Positions 5,805 to 12,788 of a stretch of DNA of 15,760 bases are shown in pieces; position 1 is the first letter of the stretch, and each line of letters begins with the position of its first letter. Under the pieces are notes generated by a model. That model searched no databases, was not told where the DNA came from, and was given only the letters and a program-made list of their open reading frames with translations. Source of the DNA: Microcaldota archaeon (GTDB lineage Archaea > Micrarchaeota > Micrarchaeia > Micrarchaeales > Micrarchaeaceae); contig JAKATY010000056.1 in NCBI GenBank assembly GCA_021827955.1, forward strand, positions 1-15,760. The letters are read 5' to 3'. The translations under genes were made by a program, and so were the position numbers.

Positions 5805-6596
5805 TCAACCTTTATCAATGTGCGCTTTGAGCTCGTCGTGCTTTCCGAAAGCGGCTCCTATAATATCGCTTATCTCCTGCCTTGAGAAACTACCGCTTAA
5901 GCCTTTCTGCATTGCACGTATCACCTTGCCGTCGGTCTCTATAGTCATCCTTGCGTCAGCGGCGCGCTCCTCGTTGCCCGTAGGGTCGAGCAGTAGCGTA
6001 TCGCCTATCTTTACAAAGGTGCACGAGCTTACCACATTATTGAGTTTTAGCGGTGCCACCCTTTCGCTCATCACAGCTTTGCCATTGCTGTACGCAGGGA
6101 CTTTTGCATCCTTTAGGGCTGACATCGCAGCGAGCATGCCTGAATCGAAAAGATTGCCGTCGTAATTCAGTATATAAAGGTCAAGATAAACACTCCATGC
6201 CTTGCCTTCCTCGACGAGCAGGCTGCCGAGATCTATGCACTCTGCAGCGCGTATGCCTCTGTCCACTACCCGCGCCAGCTCTATCGACTCCGGGCTTGGC
6301 GGGCCGCTCTCGAAATCTGGAGAAGCAAGAGGCAAAAGCTCTGCTGAAACGATCAGGTTGCCTACATCCGGCGTATCCTCCATGGGCGACTCCAAAACCA
6401 TCTTCACCCCTGCCATTACGCGCGTGGCCCCAAGGTCTACTTGCGCAGAACCCTCAGCATTTTTTATGAGTCCTTTAGCTACGCGTATCTCTCTATAAGA
6501 AAGAGCGTCCCTTCCATCCTCTCTCATTTTTTTGGAGGCAAGCTCTCTTACATACTTGCTGTTGACATAATCTATGGCGTTCATTTGTATCATCAT
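5805..6596 (-). CDS. rrp42: Exosome complex subunit Rrp42
   Basis: RNase PH-fold subunit that forms the hexameric ring of the archaeal exosome with Rrp41. Rrp42 itself is inactive but completes the active site and RNA channel. 263 residues, the normal size. Family features include an EDGRDALSYREI segment near residue 25 (the RxDGR-type opening), GSAQVDLGATRVMAGVK, the PESIELARVVDRGIR helix, and LLDPTGNEERAADARMTI where Rrp41 has its catalytic acids. The ATG at 6594-6596 overlaps the rrp41 stop as ATGA, so translation is coupled; in-frame ATGs at 6593 and 6584 are also possible starts. It lies directly after rrp41 as in nearly all archaea. Confidence 0.96.
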   Translation of the reverse strand: MMIQMNAIDYVNSKYVRELASKKMREDGRDALSYREIRVAKGLIKNAEGSAQVDLGATRVMAGVKMVLESPMEDTPDVGNLIVSAELLPLASPDFESGPPSPESIELARVVDRGIRAAECIDLGSLLVEEGKAWSVYLDLYILNYDGNLFDSGMLAAMSALKDAKVPAYSNGKAVMSERVAPLKLNNVVSSCTFVKIGDTLLLDPTGNEERAADARMTIETDGKVIRAMQKGLSGSFSRQEISDIIGAAFGKHDELKAHIDKG

Positions 6597-7342
6597 TCTT
6601 TGTTTTCATACTTCCTTTCGATCTTTGCGTAGACTTCGCGCAATGCGTCTTTTTGAATCGCGCTGATCTTCTTCCCCGCTCCTATTACCAGGTCCACGGC
6701 TTTTTCGAACTGCTGCTTGGTAAGGCTGCCGTCCATCTGCAGCAGCAGAACCTCGTTGTTTCTAGGCGCAATCGCTATGGGCATATCTGCATCGGAATAG
6801 TTATCCTCTATCATGTTGAAATCAAGCACTACTTCTTCACCTATCTTGCCGGCCGAGACCGCATATATAAGATCCTTCATTGGTATGCCGGCACTTGCCA
6901 GCGCGACGGATGCCGCTGTAAGGCCTGCAGCGCGAGTGCCACCGTCGCCTTGCAAAATCTCTATGAATATATCAATTTCGTTGTTTGGGAATTCCTCGAG
7001 CAAAACTACATTTTCAAATGCCTCCCTTATAACCTTTGATATCTCTATAGCTCGCCTGTTTGGCCCGCTTCGCCCATGGCCCTCAAGCGACGAAAATGGC
7101 GCCATTGAATATTTGCACCTTATTATTGCCTTGGTAGGATCGGCATCATGCTTCGGGAAGACCTCCTTGGGCCCGTATACTGCAGCAAGTATCTTGTTGT
7201 TCCCCTGCTCTATGTATGCTGAGCCGTCAGCGTTCTTCAGAACGCCTGCCTCTATCTTGATGGGCCTTAGCTCATCGAATGCGCGGCCGTCCAACCTCTT
7301 GCCGCCTACTATCAATTCCGGTTTGTTAGCTTTAGAAGCCAT
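6593..7342 (-). CDS. rrp41: Exosome complex catalytic subunit Rrp41
   Basis: Phosphorolytic 3'-5' exoribonuclease of the archaeal exosome; also adds heteropolymeric tails when run in reverse. 249 residues with the RNase PH fold. Visible motifs are KRLDGRAFDELRPIKIEAGV at the N-terminus, the phosphate/RNA-binding region GRSGPNRRAIEISKVIREA (90-108), LQGDGGTRAAG-type residues at 130-140, and the catalytic acidic pair D180 and D186 in IEDNYSDADMP. The intact acids mean that the enzyme should be active. Its ATG at 7340-7342 follows the rrp4 stop by 1 bp, and its own stop overlaps the rrp42 start. It works as a ring of three Rrp41/Rrp42 dimers capped by Rrp4 (or Csl4, not in this window). Confidence 0.98.
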   Translation of the reverse strand: MASKANKPELIVGGKRLDGRAFDELRPIKIEAGVLKNADGSAYIEQGNNKILAAVYGPKEVFPKHDADPTKAIIRCKYSMAPFSSLEGHGRSGPNRRAIEISKVIREAFENVVLLEEFPNNEIDIFIEILQGDGGTRAAGLTAASVALASAGIPMKDLIYAVSAGKIGEEVVLDFNMIEDNYSDADMPIAIAPRNNEVLLLQMDGSLTKQQFEKAVDLVIGAGKKISAIQKDALREVYAKIERKYENKE

Positions 7343-7343
7343 T

Positions 7344-7958
7344 TCATGACCTTTTTGTTGTGTTGTTTACAAGCATCTCTTTTATTTTCTCCGTCAATCC
7401 TGAGACGTGCGCATCGCTTTCTATGCGCAGTATCGCGGATATCGCGAGCGCCGTATTCTCTCCTCTGACCCATATGATTCCGTTTGATCCCACTACCAGG
7501 TCGCACCTGGTCAATTCAGATATCTGCTTCGCCATCGTGTTCGCCTTGCCAAGCACGCGCGGTATCTTTGTAGGCTTTATCTTTATTACCACCCCACCGC
7601 GAAGAAGACGTGGATTAGAGAGGATTACTTCCTTTTTGCCATTGACCCTGTCTACAAGCGCTTCTACCACATCTCCAACCTTGAATTCAGCCTTGCTGAA
7701 TTTGCCGAGCAGGAGGACGCCCCGCCTGAAAGAGCTCAGATCGATAGTGTAGGAATTATTCCTGCCTGCTTCTTGCACTATTCCTACCACAGTCTCGTCC
7801 ATCTTGGGGTTCCAGGCCCCTTCAAGCGTTATGATCCGCTTGCCTTCCTCATCATAAAGCCCGAGCACCGTGGCATATGCCTTTCCCTCTTCTACGTAGA
7901 CGTTGCCGGACTTGACGTTTCCCGGTATCTGCTCTCCAGGCACAACTATGCTTTTCAT
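7344..7958 (-). CDS. rrp4: Exosome RNA-binding cap subunit Rrp4
   Basis: Caps the Rrp41/Rrp42 ring and feeds RNA into the channel. 204 residues in three domains: N-terminal domain (1-52, opening VVPGEQIPGN and KAYATVLGL), S1 domain (about 53-122, with VGDVVEALVDRV), and a KH domain (about 123-195) bearing the Rrp4 hallmark VGSNGIIWV at 156-164. The ATG at 7956-7958 has no clear Shine-Dalgarno. A TATA-like GATAAAAC about 26 bp upstream (near 7980-7987) might allow a leaderless transcript within the operon, which is tentative. 74 bp separate it from SBDS, one of the wider gaps of the block. Confidence 0.97.
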   Translation of the reverse strand: MKSIVVPGEQIPGNVKSGNVYVEEGKAYATVLGLYDEEGKRIITLEGAWNPKMDETVVGIVQEAGRNNSYTIDLSSFRRGVLLLGKFSKAEFKVGDVVEALVDRVNGKKEVILSNPRLLRGGVVIKIKPTKIPRVLGKANTMAKQISELTRCDLVVGSNGIIWVRGENTALAISAILRIESDAHVSGLTEKIKEMLVNNTTKRS

Positions 7959-8032
7959 AAAATCCCTGAAAATTAAGTGTTTTATCAGATTTCTTTTTTT
8001 CCTCCTTTTTGGTTTCGGTTATTTCAATAGAG

Positions 8033-8716
8033 TCATTGCAGCTGCTTTGTAGAAGCCTTCCCCTGCGTTGCGTTTCCTATCTTGAGGTAAAAGTCCGTCT
8101 GCATCCCTGCAGGGAACTCCACTACTGCAATCATGCTCCCATTTGGCGCCCACTGCTCAGACTTCAAGCCGTATTGCTTAAGTATGCTGTAGCACCTGTT
8201 TGAATATTCAGGAGGTATTGTCACCTCTATTTTTGCCACCGCGAATTTTATAGGAAGGACAACGCTGAGCTTCTTTACCACGTCTTCCACTTGCGCATTT
8301 GCGCTTTTGAACGGGTCTATCGAGACTTTCGCCTCCTTCATCGCGTTCTCCACCCTGAGAGAGGGCATTGGCGCGTTTGTCCTTGGATCTATCGCGTTTC
8401 TTGCTATGATCTCTATGATCTGCTTCCTCTTCTCCTCTAGAAGCTTGGCCCTCTGCTCTGTTGTTATGGGCACGTCAGAATTCTTGAGTATGAACTCAGA
8501 GACTTTCGCGATGTCGGTGGTGCCGAACGCCTTTCTTATCTTTTCCTCGCTCTGGCGCTCGCCTTTCCTCGCATCCTTGAATACTTCTTCTATCTCGAGC
8601 ACGCTGAGAGGATCCTGCCTCTTTCCGGTAACGTATTCATAAGCCATTTCAGCATTGACCAGAAGCTCGAAATTGTCTCCGTTTTTCTTGTATTTTACTA
8701 TATTCGTCTTCTCCAT
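8033..8716 (-). CDS. sbds: SBDS ribosome maturation protein homologue (Sdo1)
   Basis: Releases the anti-association factor aIF6 from new large subunits together with an EF-2-like GTPase; the archaeal homologue of the Shwachman-Bodian-Diamond protein. 227 residues, the normal archaeal length. The N-terminal FYSH domain (1-90) carries VLEIEEVFKDARKGERQSEE and FGTTDI. The helical middle domain contains TEQRAKLLEEKRKQII and IDPRTNAPMPSLRVENAM. The C-terminal ferredoxin-like domain contains LPIKFAVAKIEV and PPEYSNRCYSILKQYG. It sits between psmA (43 bp) and rrp4, the position found across archaea, consistent with a shared RNA and ribosome quality programme. No odd features apart from a weak ribosome site. 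Confidence 0.98.
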   Translation of the reverse strand: MEKTNIVKYKKNGDNFELLVNAEMAYEYVTGKRQDPLSVLEIEEVFKDARKGERQSEEKIRKAFGTTDIAKVSEFILKNSDVPITTEQRAKLLEEKRKQIIEIIARNAIDPRTNAPMPSLRVENAMKEAKVSIDPFKSANAQVEDVVKKLSVVLPIKFAVAKIEVTIPPEYSNRCYSILKQYGLKSEQWAPNGSMIAVVEFPAGMQTDFYLKIGNATQGKASTKQLQ

Positions 8717-8759
8717 GTATAAACACTAGGGCTTTTTCAAGGCCCTGCGCTCTTCATCT

Positions 8760-9455
8760 TCAAATCAGCTTTGCTATCTCCTCGGGCGTGAACATCTTGA
8801 AGCCTTCAGACTTTGTTATGGTAGAGATCTCCAAATCATCGGTCGTAAGCTTCTTCTCGCCAAGCTTACGTATTATAGAGATGCCGAGGTCTATCGCATC
8901 CTTTGTTGAAATGTCTTCCTTGTAACTTTTTATTAGCATGTCTTCGGCCTGCTTCTTTCCTGAGCCTATGGCTGCGGCTTTGTAACCGAGAAATGCTGCG
9001 TCTGGCTCTATCTCAAAAAGCCTTCTGTCGGTGTCTATTCCACCCACGAGCAGCGATATCCCATAAGGCCTTATGCCTCCGTACTGCGTCGCCATCTGCA
9101 GCTCCTCGGCAATCTCGCGCGTTATTGTTTCGACCGATTCGGTTTCGTCGTAGATCATCCTGTGGGACTGCGCCTTGTTGCGCATGACACTTATCATGTG
9201 CAAGCCGTCAGAGACGATGCCGCTATAAGTAACAGCTATATGCGAGTCTGCCCTGAATATCTTCTGCAGAGTACTAGGCACGGCAAGAGGTATTGCTATA
9301 TTTCTGTGCGCAATAAGCACTACAGAATCTTCAGCCACTATGCCGAGCGAAGTCGCCCCCTTTCTGACGGCTTCTTTTGCATACTCTACTTGAAACAGCC
9401 TTCCTGTAGGATCGAACATGACCCCTCTGTCATACGCCTGTATGTTTGGATACAT
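8760..9455 (-). CDS. psmA: 20S proteasome alpha subunit
   Basis: Forms the outer rings and gate of the archaeal 20S proteasome. With the start at ATG 9453-9455 the protein has 231 residues, matching the usual 230-240. The start is supported by GGTGA 5 nt upstream and by the family N-terminus, where the gate motif Y8-D9-R10 is followed by TGRLFQVEYAKEAV. Other hallmarks are QYGGIRPYGISLLVGG and the AAIGSGK segment. The frame stays open upstream to a TTG at 9653, adding 66 residues rich in CGN arginine codons unlike the rest of the gene; I regard this as non-coding leader. No beta subunit is present here. In transcription order it is between rnp2 and sbds, as in other archaea. Confidence 0.97.
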   Translation of the reverse strand: MYPNIQAYDRGVMFDPTGRLFQVEYAKEAVRKGATSLGIVAEDSVVLIAHRNIAIPLAVPSTLQKIFRADSHIAVTYSGIVSDGLHMISVMRNKAQSHRMIYDETESVETITREIAEELQMATQYGGIRPYGISLLVGGIDTDRRLFEIEPDAAFLGYKAAAIGSGKKQAEDMLIKSYKEDISTKDAIDLGISIIRKLGEKKLTTDDLEISTITKSEGFKMFTPEEIAKLI

Positions 9456-9707
9456 TCTATTCACCAAAATATTATGTTTAACACGATCGCGATTCGACTC
9501 ATTTTCTGACGAGACACAGCAAAACCGCAAAGCCATAGGTATTGCAGAGATGCGGCCTTTAAACAGGCTGCGTCCTGGCGCACTTAGATTGAAGCCGAAC
9601 ACTGAATTTTGCACGGAGCTTGTGCCGCGTGCGAAGATTGAGGTTACCCCCAACTATACAGTAAGGATTAGTTTAAAATGATTTATTAATCTTGCGCTGC
9701 AAGCGCT
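9456..9707. other. Largest gene-free stretch (252 bp) between rnp2 and psmA
   Basis: This breaks an otherwise tight operon. The - strand has a TATA-like CATTTTAAAC at 9680-9671, which could start a psmA transcript with a leader of nearly 200 nt. The first bases after the rnp2 stop hold short overlapping palindromes (GCGCT/AGCGC, 9694-9706), but no U-run follows. The psmA frame remains open across it to 9653. On the + strand a 43-residue frame with ATG at 9550 and stop at 9679-9681 (start MRPLNRLRPG) has no convincing ribosome site. No tRNA or known structured RNA was recognised. Confidence 0.4.
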
Positions 9708-10079
9708 TTACCTTGCACCAGAAGCCGCATCCTTCCCATCGAAAACGCTGCTCAGCTCGCTATGCGCAGAATCGTAGTATTTTCCCAGCGCCAGCAGCGT
9801 CCCGGAGCTTTTAAAAGTGTAGAAAAATGCGCTTTCTCCGCCAACCATCTTTGTCATGGCAAGCGCAGAGAGGACGCTGTCCTTTCCTTCAAGGGTGCAT
9901 TTCAGCACGAAACGCCTGCCATCAAGGAACTTGACTATCTTAGGATGCGCGCTGCTGTAACCCAATTCGCCAAGGACGCCGAGCATCGAGGAGTAGAAGC
10001 CTTTCTCGAATGAGCTGCGCTCCGCTTCCCTTATGTCGCGCCATGCGGATACTAGTATATACCTGTGTTTTTCCTTCAT
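9708..10079 (-). CDS. rnp2: RNase P protein subunit Rnp2 (Pop5 family)
   Basis: Protein subunit of archaeal RNase P, which removes 5' leaders from pre-tRNA; Pop5 pairs with Rpp30. 123 residues from the ATG at 10077-10079, close to the family's 110-130. Recognisable segments are the opening KEKHRYILV, the helix MLGVLGELG followed by a strand region, and the C-terminal SGTLLAL (family pattern VSGT-x-R/L). The sequence is divergent in the middle, so the call rests on these segments plus position directly after Rpp30 and before psmA. The stop of rnp3 lies 10 nt upstream. A longer frame to 10118 would overlap rnp3 and is not needed. The tail after about residue 103 is Ser/Asp/Ala-rich. Confidence 0.85.
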   Translation of the reverse strand: MKEKHRYILVSAWRDIREAERSSFEKGFYSSMLGVLGELGYSSAHPKIVKFLDGRRFVLKCTLEGKDSVLSALAMTKMVGGESAFFYTFKSSGTLLALGKYYDSAHSELSSVFDGKDAASGAR

Positions 10080-10089
10080 GCTTTCCGCC

Positions 10090-10611
10090 TTATCTTGGCC
10101 TTTCAAGCAATGCTGCATTGAGTGCTATGGCTTTACGGGCCTGCAGCTCGCTGGCTGTTACGAGCTTGGCCAGCGCAAGGAGCTGTTCCCTTGAATTGAG
10201 ATGCTGCTCAGATTGCGCGAAGCTCGCGATTGCTACGCTCGCCCCGCTGCGGTAGGCGTATGCGTACAGTTTTTGCATCATGCGGATCCTCCTTGCCCTT
10301 ACGAAGCCGTAGGACGAGGTTATGCTGCTCAGGGGGAGGCATAGTATAGCCCCGGAATCCTTTACCCGAGAGACAAGGAAGCGGTCTATTTCGAGATTAA
10401 GGGGAATTATGAACCTCTTGTATTTTGCGAGCCTTGCCAGCTTCTTCAGGTTCTCTCCAACTATGGCATTTGCGCTTTCATCAGTGCTTTTTGAATCCGT
10501 GTATGAAACTGAAAAATCCTCTCCTGCCACAAAGAACGCCTTGAATCCCAAGAGCGAGCTGTACGCCTTCCCACTCTTGCATCCTTCCTGCAAAATATCA
10601 TAAAAATCCAA
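10090..10611 (-). CDS. rnp3: RNase P protein subunit Rnp3 (Rpp30 family)
   Basis: TIM-barrel-type RNase P subunit that partners with Pop5. 173 residues, shorter than the 205-240 of most archaea, so the barrel is trimmed at the N-terminus or middle. The C-terminal half is clearest: RARRIRMMQKLYAYAYRSG, then a strand VAIASFAQ, SREQLLALAKLV and a final helix with ARKAIALNAALLER, matching the family's last strands and R-x-P-x-D-L-x-x-L element. The start is TTG at 10609-10611 (first residues MDFYDIL), three codons after the orc1 TAG stop and in the same frame, with GGGTG a few bases upstream. It lies between orc1 and rnp2. Confidence is moderate to good, helped by synteny. Confidence 0.8.
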   Translation of the reverse strand: MDFYDILQEGCKSGKAYSSLLGFKAFFVAGEDFSVSYTDSKSTDESANAIVGENLKKLARLAKYKRFIIPLNLEIDRFLVSRVKDSGAILCLPLSSITSSYGFVRARRIRMMQKLYAYAYRSGASVAIASFAQSEQHLNSREQLLALAKLVTASELQARKAIALNAALLERPR

Positions 10612-10620
10612 TTCAGCACC

Positions 10621-11868
10621 CTAATCGGAGTTCGCAGCCGCGCTTTCTCCGCCCTTTTCAGGATTTGGCGTCTTGCTATCCTCTCCAAAAAGCTCCTTCT
10701 CCAGCACCGACTGTATCTTTTTAGGAGGATAAAGCAGCTTTATGAGCTTGGTGTGGCCCCTTATGCCTGTGCCAGACTCGTAAGAAATGATAAGCCCCTG
10801 CATCTCAAGCTCGGAGAGGTATTTCCTGTACCAGCGCTCGCTCTTGCACTCCTTGTGCAGGCTCTCCGAAAGCGATTTGTACCTGCTATACACCTCTCCG
10901 CTAAACAGGTAGGTATCAGTGCCGTCTATAAGCTTCTTGTAGGTTCCGCCGCTGCTGCTTAGCAGGGAAAGGGAATAGAGAAGCAGCTTCTGGTGCTCAG
11001 GAAGCGTGGCTATGAGCTCGTATACGATCTCGCTCTCCGCGATCTTCAGAGAATCCTGCACTTCCTCTATGTTGATTGTGCTTATGTCCTTTTCCTCCGA
11101 AAGCTCTCCCGCCTTTGACAGCACCGTGAGCGAGAACCTGGCGTCTCCTCCCGCCTTTGCGGAAGAAGCGGCTATGAAGCGCAGCACTTCATCACTTATC
11201 GTATTAGGCTTGAAGCCGCGCGCTGCCCTGTCCTTCAATATAGCATAGAGCTCATTCGCATTGTACGGAGAGAAAACGAGCTCATTTTCATAAAGCGCGG
11301 AGAGGCTGCGCGGATCCAGCTCTTCCTTGAAAGATACCTTGTTTGAAATGCCTATTATCGACACGCCGCCTGCCTTTATGTCACTGTTTATTCTCGTAAG
11401 AGTATATACAAGGTCGTCTAGGTCCTTCACCATATCTATCTCGTCGAGCACTGCCACAAGTATCTTGCTGTCCTCCTCTATCCAAGAGGTCAGCTTTTCG
11501 TATAGGTCTACGGCTCCGTACCCGCGCTTGGCGTAAGTAGGGATATGATCAGAGATTATTTTATTGAGCACCCTGAAGCGCGAGTTGTAGATCCTGCAGT
11601 TTATGTAAGAGATTCTTGCGCGCGTGTTGGGCATCTTACTTACTTCTTCTATTACATAGCGGGTGCACGAAGTCTTGCCCGTGCCCGTCTTGCCATATAT
11701 AAAAAGGTTCCTGCCCTTCATGCCCTTCAGCGCAGGCGCAATGCTCCTTTCTATGTTGTTAATCTCCTTTTCCCTGAACTGAAGTTTTTCTGGCACGTAA
11801 TGCGGAGATAGCACTTCCCTGTCTGCGAAAATTTTCGATTCTGCAAGCAGCTCGCTAAGAGTGCGCAT
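10621..11868 (-). CDS. orc1: Orc1/Cdc6 replication initiator ATPase
   Basis: Origin-binding AAA+ ATPase that recruits the MCM helicase. 415 residues from the ATG at 11866-11868, preceded by GGAGGT with 3 nt spacing; the frame extends to 11949 but that start lacks support. Domain order: N-terminal Y-x-P-x-x-L-x-x-R-E-x-E segment, Walker A GKTGTGKT (about 59-66), Walker B VAVLDEID (about 138-145), sensor 1 in IIGISN, sensor 2 in GGDARFSL (about 240), then a C-terminal winged-helix domain, and a polar Pro/Glu/Ser tail. A TATA-like ATTTAAAT at 11899-11906 suits a start a few bases before the ribosome site. No clear origin recognition boxes are visible in the flanking 110 bp. In transcription order it directly precedes rnp3. 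Confidence 0.96.
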   Translation of the reverse strand: MRTLSELLAESKIFADREVLSPHYVPEKLQFREKEINNIERSIAPALKGMKGRNLFIYGKTGTGKTSCTRYVIEEVSKMPNTRARISYINCRIYNSRFRVLNKIISDHIPTYAKRGYGAVDLYEKLTSWIEEDSKILVAVLDEIDMVKDLDDLVYTLTRINSDIKAGGVSIIGISNKVSFKEELDPRSLSALYENELVFSPYNANELYAILKDRAARGFKPNTISDEVLRFIAASSAKAGGDARFSLTVLSKAGELSEEKDISTINIEEVQDSLKIAESEIVYELIATLPEHQKLLLYSLSLLSSSGGTYKKLIDGTDTYLFSGEVYSRYKSLSESLHKECKSERWYRKYLSELEMQGLIISYESGTGIRGHTKLIKLLYPPKKIQSVLEKELFGEDSKTPNPEKGGESAAANSD

Positions 11869-11896
11869 GTTACCTCCGCAATAGATTTGCCATATG

Positions 11897-11908
11897 TTAT
11901 TTAAATTG
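11897..11908 (-). promoter_or_regulatory. TATA-like element of the orc1/RNase P/exosome operon
   Basis: Contains the palindrome ATTTAAAT. Its centre is about 34 bp before the orc1 ATG, giving a predicted leader of only 6-10 nt that begins at or near the GGAGGT ribosome site. Confidence 0.45.
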
Positions 11909-11952
11909 TTTTTCCTTTCCGCCTTGTATTTGTCTTTGCTATGCCACACGAC

Positions 11953-11972
11953 CCCAAAAAGAACAGAGAAAT
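11953..11972 (-). terminator. U-rich tract after the aIF1A gene
   Basis: Read on the - strand, ATTTCTCTGTTCTTTTTGGG follows the aIF1A stop within about 10 nt. It would separate the initiation-factor unit from the orc1 promoter just downstream. Confidence 0.45.
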
Positions 11973-11978
11973 TTAGTT

Positions 11979-12275
11979 TTATATGCTTCCTGCATAGCCG
12001 GACTTCCTAAGCCATTCGACATCGAGCTTGCTGTACCTCCATACTATATCTCCGCGCGCGTTGCTTTGCACAACCCACGGCTTTACCAATACGATGTCGC
12101 CCTGCTTTATCCAAAATTGCCTCCTGAGCCTTCCGGGTATGGTGCATATCCTGTTATTGCCGTCGCTGCACTTCACCATGAAGTTAGTTGCGCCAGCGGC
12201 CTTCTCTACAAGACCCACCACCTCTCCCTCCATAGGCCTTTTGGTCTTGTATTCTATAGGGGCTCCCCTTCGCAT
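11979..12275 (-). CDS. eif1a: Translation initiation factor aIF1A
   Basis: Binds the decoding site of the small subunit and helps select the start codon; homologue of eIF1A and bacterial IF1. 98 residues, typical of archaea. The OB-fold motifs are plain: MEGEVVGLVEKAAGATNF, VKCSDGNNRICTIPGRLRR, WIKQGDIVLVKPW and the closing GDIVWRYSKLDVEWLRKSGY. The ATG at 12273-12275 has no Shine-Dalgarno. A weak TATA-like TTTGTATAGC at 12310-12301 would place transcription about 4 nt before the ATG, so a short-leader transcript inside the operon is possible. It follows aIF2-beta with a 54 bp gap. Confidence 0.97.
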   Translation of the reverse strand: MRRGAPIEYKTKRPMEGEVVGLVEKAAGATNFMVKCSDGNNRICTIPGRLRRQFWIKQGDIVLVKPWVVQSNARGDIVWRYSKLDVEWLRKSGYAGSI

Positions 12276-12329
12276 GTCGTGAAAACGCGAATCTCTTTTT
12301 GCTATACAAACACCTTTTGCACTTCAAGT

Positions 12330-12761
12330 TCAGTAGCTTTTGACTGCATACCTCGCGCCGCAGGCCTCGCATACGAAATAAAGCATTCCGCGTCCAGCGC
12401 TTTCAAGATGCGAATCTGGTTTGTGGCACTCCTTGCATATTACATATGTATCGAAATATTTCTTTATTTTTGCGCTGATTTCGGAATCCGTAAACCTGCC
12501 GTTTATTATTATTCTCTGCTTTTCTAGGGACACCGGCACGCTCAGCTCCTTGCTAAGATACCTTGAGATATCGGAAGGATCACGCCTTGCCTTGTCAGCT
12601 ATTACGGATATGTTGGTGAGTATCGTCTTGCTGCCTTCTGTTATGGTTTCTGCCTTAGGTACTACAAAGTCGATGTTCGCTGAAGGCAGGACTGATATCT
12701 TTGTATAGACTCGGTCAAGGAGCTTTTCATATTCATTGTCTTCCAATTCCGGCACCTGCAT
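12330..12761 (-). CDS. eif2b: Translation initiation factor aIF2 subunit beta
   Basis: Part of the aIF2 heterotrimer that brings initiator Met-tRNA to the ribosome. 143 residues from ATG 12759-12761: N-terminal helix with EYEKLLDRVY, central alpha/beta domain (VPKAETITEG, ADKARRDPSDISRYLSKEL, INGRFTDSEISAKIKKY), and a C-terminal zinc ribbon C109-K-E-C112 and C131-E-A-C134. An in-frame GTG at 12782 would add 7 residues and overlaps a perfect hairpin. I prefer the ATG because related proteins begin close to YEKLL, but neither start has a strong ribosome site. A strong TATA at 12845-12859 lies upstream. The symbol denotes the beta subunit of IF2, not eukaryotic eIF2B. Confidence 0.96.
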   Translation of the reverse strand: MQVPELEDNEYEKLLDRVYTKISVLPSANIDFVVPKAETITEGSKTILTNISVIADKARRDPSDISRYLSKELSVPVSLEKQRIIINGRFTDSEISAKIKKYFDTYVICKECHKPDSHLESAGRGMLYFVCEACGARYAVKSY

Positions 12762-12769
12762 TGAATATA

Positions 12770-12788
12770 GAAGCCGAGGCACGGCTTC
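12770..12788. repeat. Perfect 7-bp inverted repeat at the aIF2-beta start region
   Basis: GAAGCCG (12770-12776) and CGGCTTC (12782-12788) are exact complements around a 5-base spacer. In RNA from either strand this gives a GC-rich hairpin. On the aIF2-beta transcript it sits just before the ATG at 12761 and contains the alternative GTG at 12782. No U-run follows it on the - strand, so it is not a conventional terminator. Confidence 0.7.

Noticed and set aside
8760..9653. 66-residue N-terminal extension of the proteasome alpha subunit from TTG at 9653
   Set aside because: The ATG at 9455 has a GGTGA site and gives the family's usual length and gate motif. The extension uses CGN arginine codons unlike the gene and resembles nothing known.
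9550..9681. 43-codon + strand frame opposite the psmA leader
   Set aside because: No TATA box, no clear ribosome site and no recognisable family. It is kept only as a possibility in the gap finding.
9691..9708. Stem-loop terminator after rnp2
   Set aside because: Overlapping short palindromes are present, but no U-run follows on the - strand, so it does not resemble an archaeal terminator.
10090..11868. orc1-rnp3 as a single fused or frameshifted gene
   Set aside because: The TAG is clean and both halves are complete, separate families with their own start signals. The shared frame is reported as a finding but not called a fusion.
11869..11978. Replication origin next to orc1
   Set aside because: Archaeal origins often flank orc1, but I see no repeated origin recognition box or long AT-rich unwinding element here, only a TATA-like palindrome and a U-rich tract.
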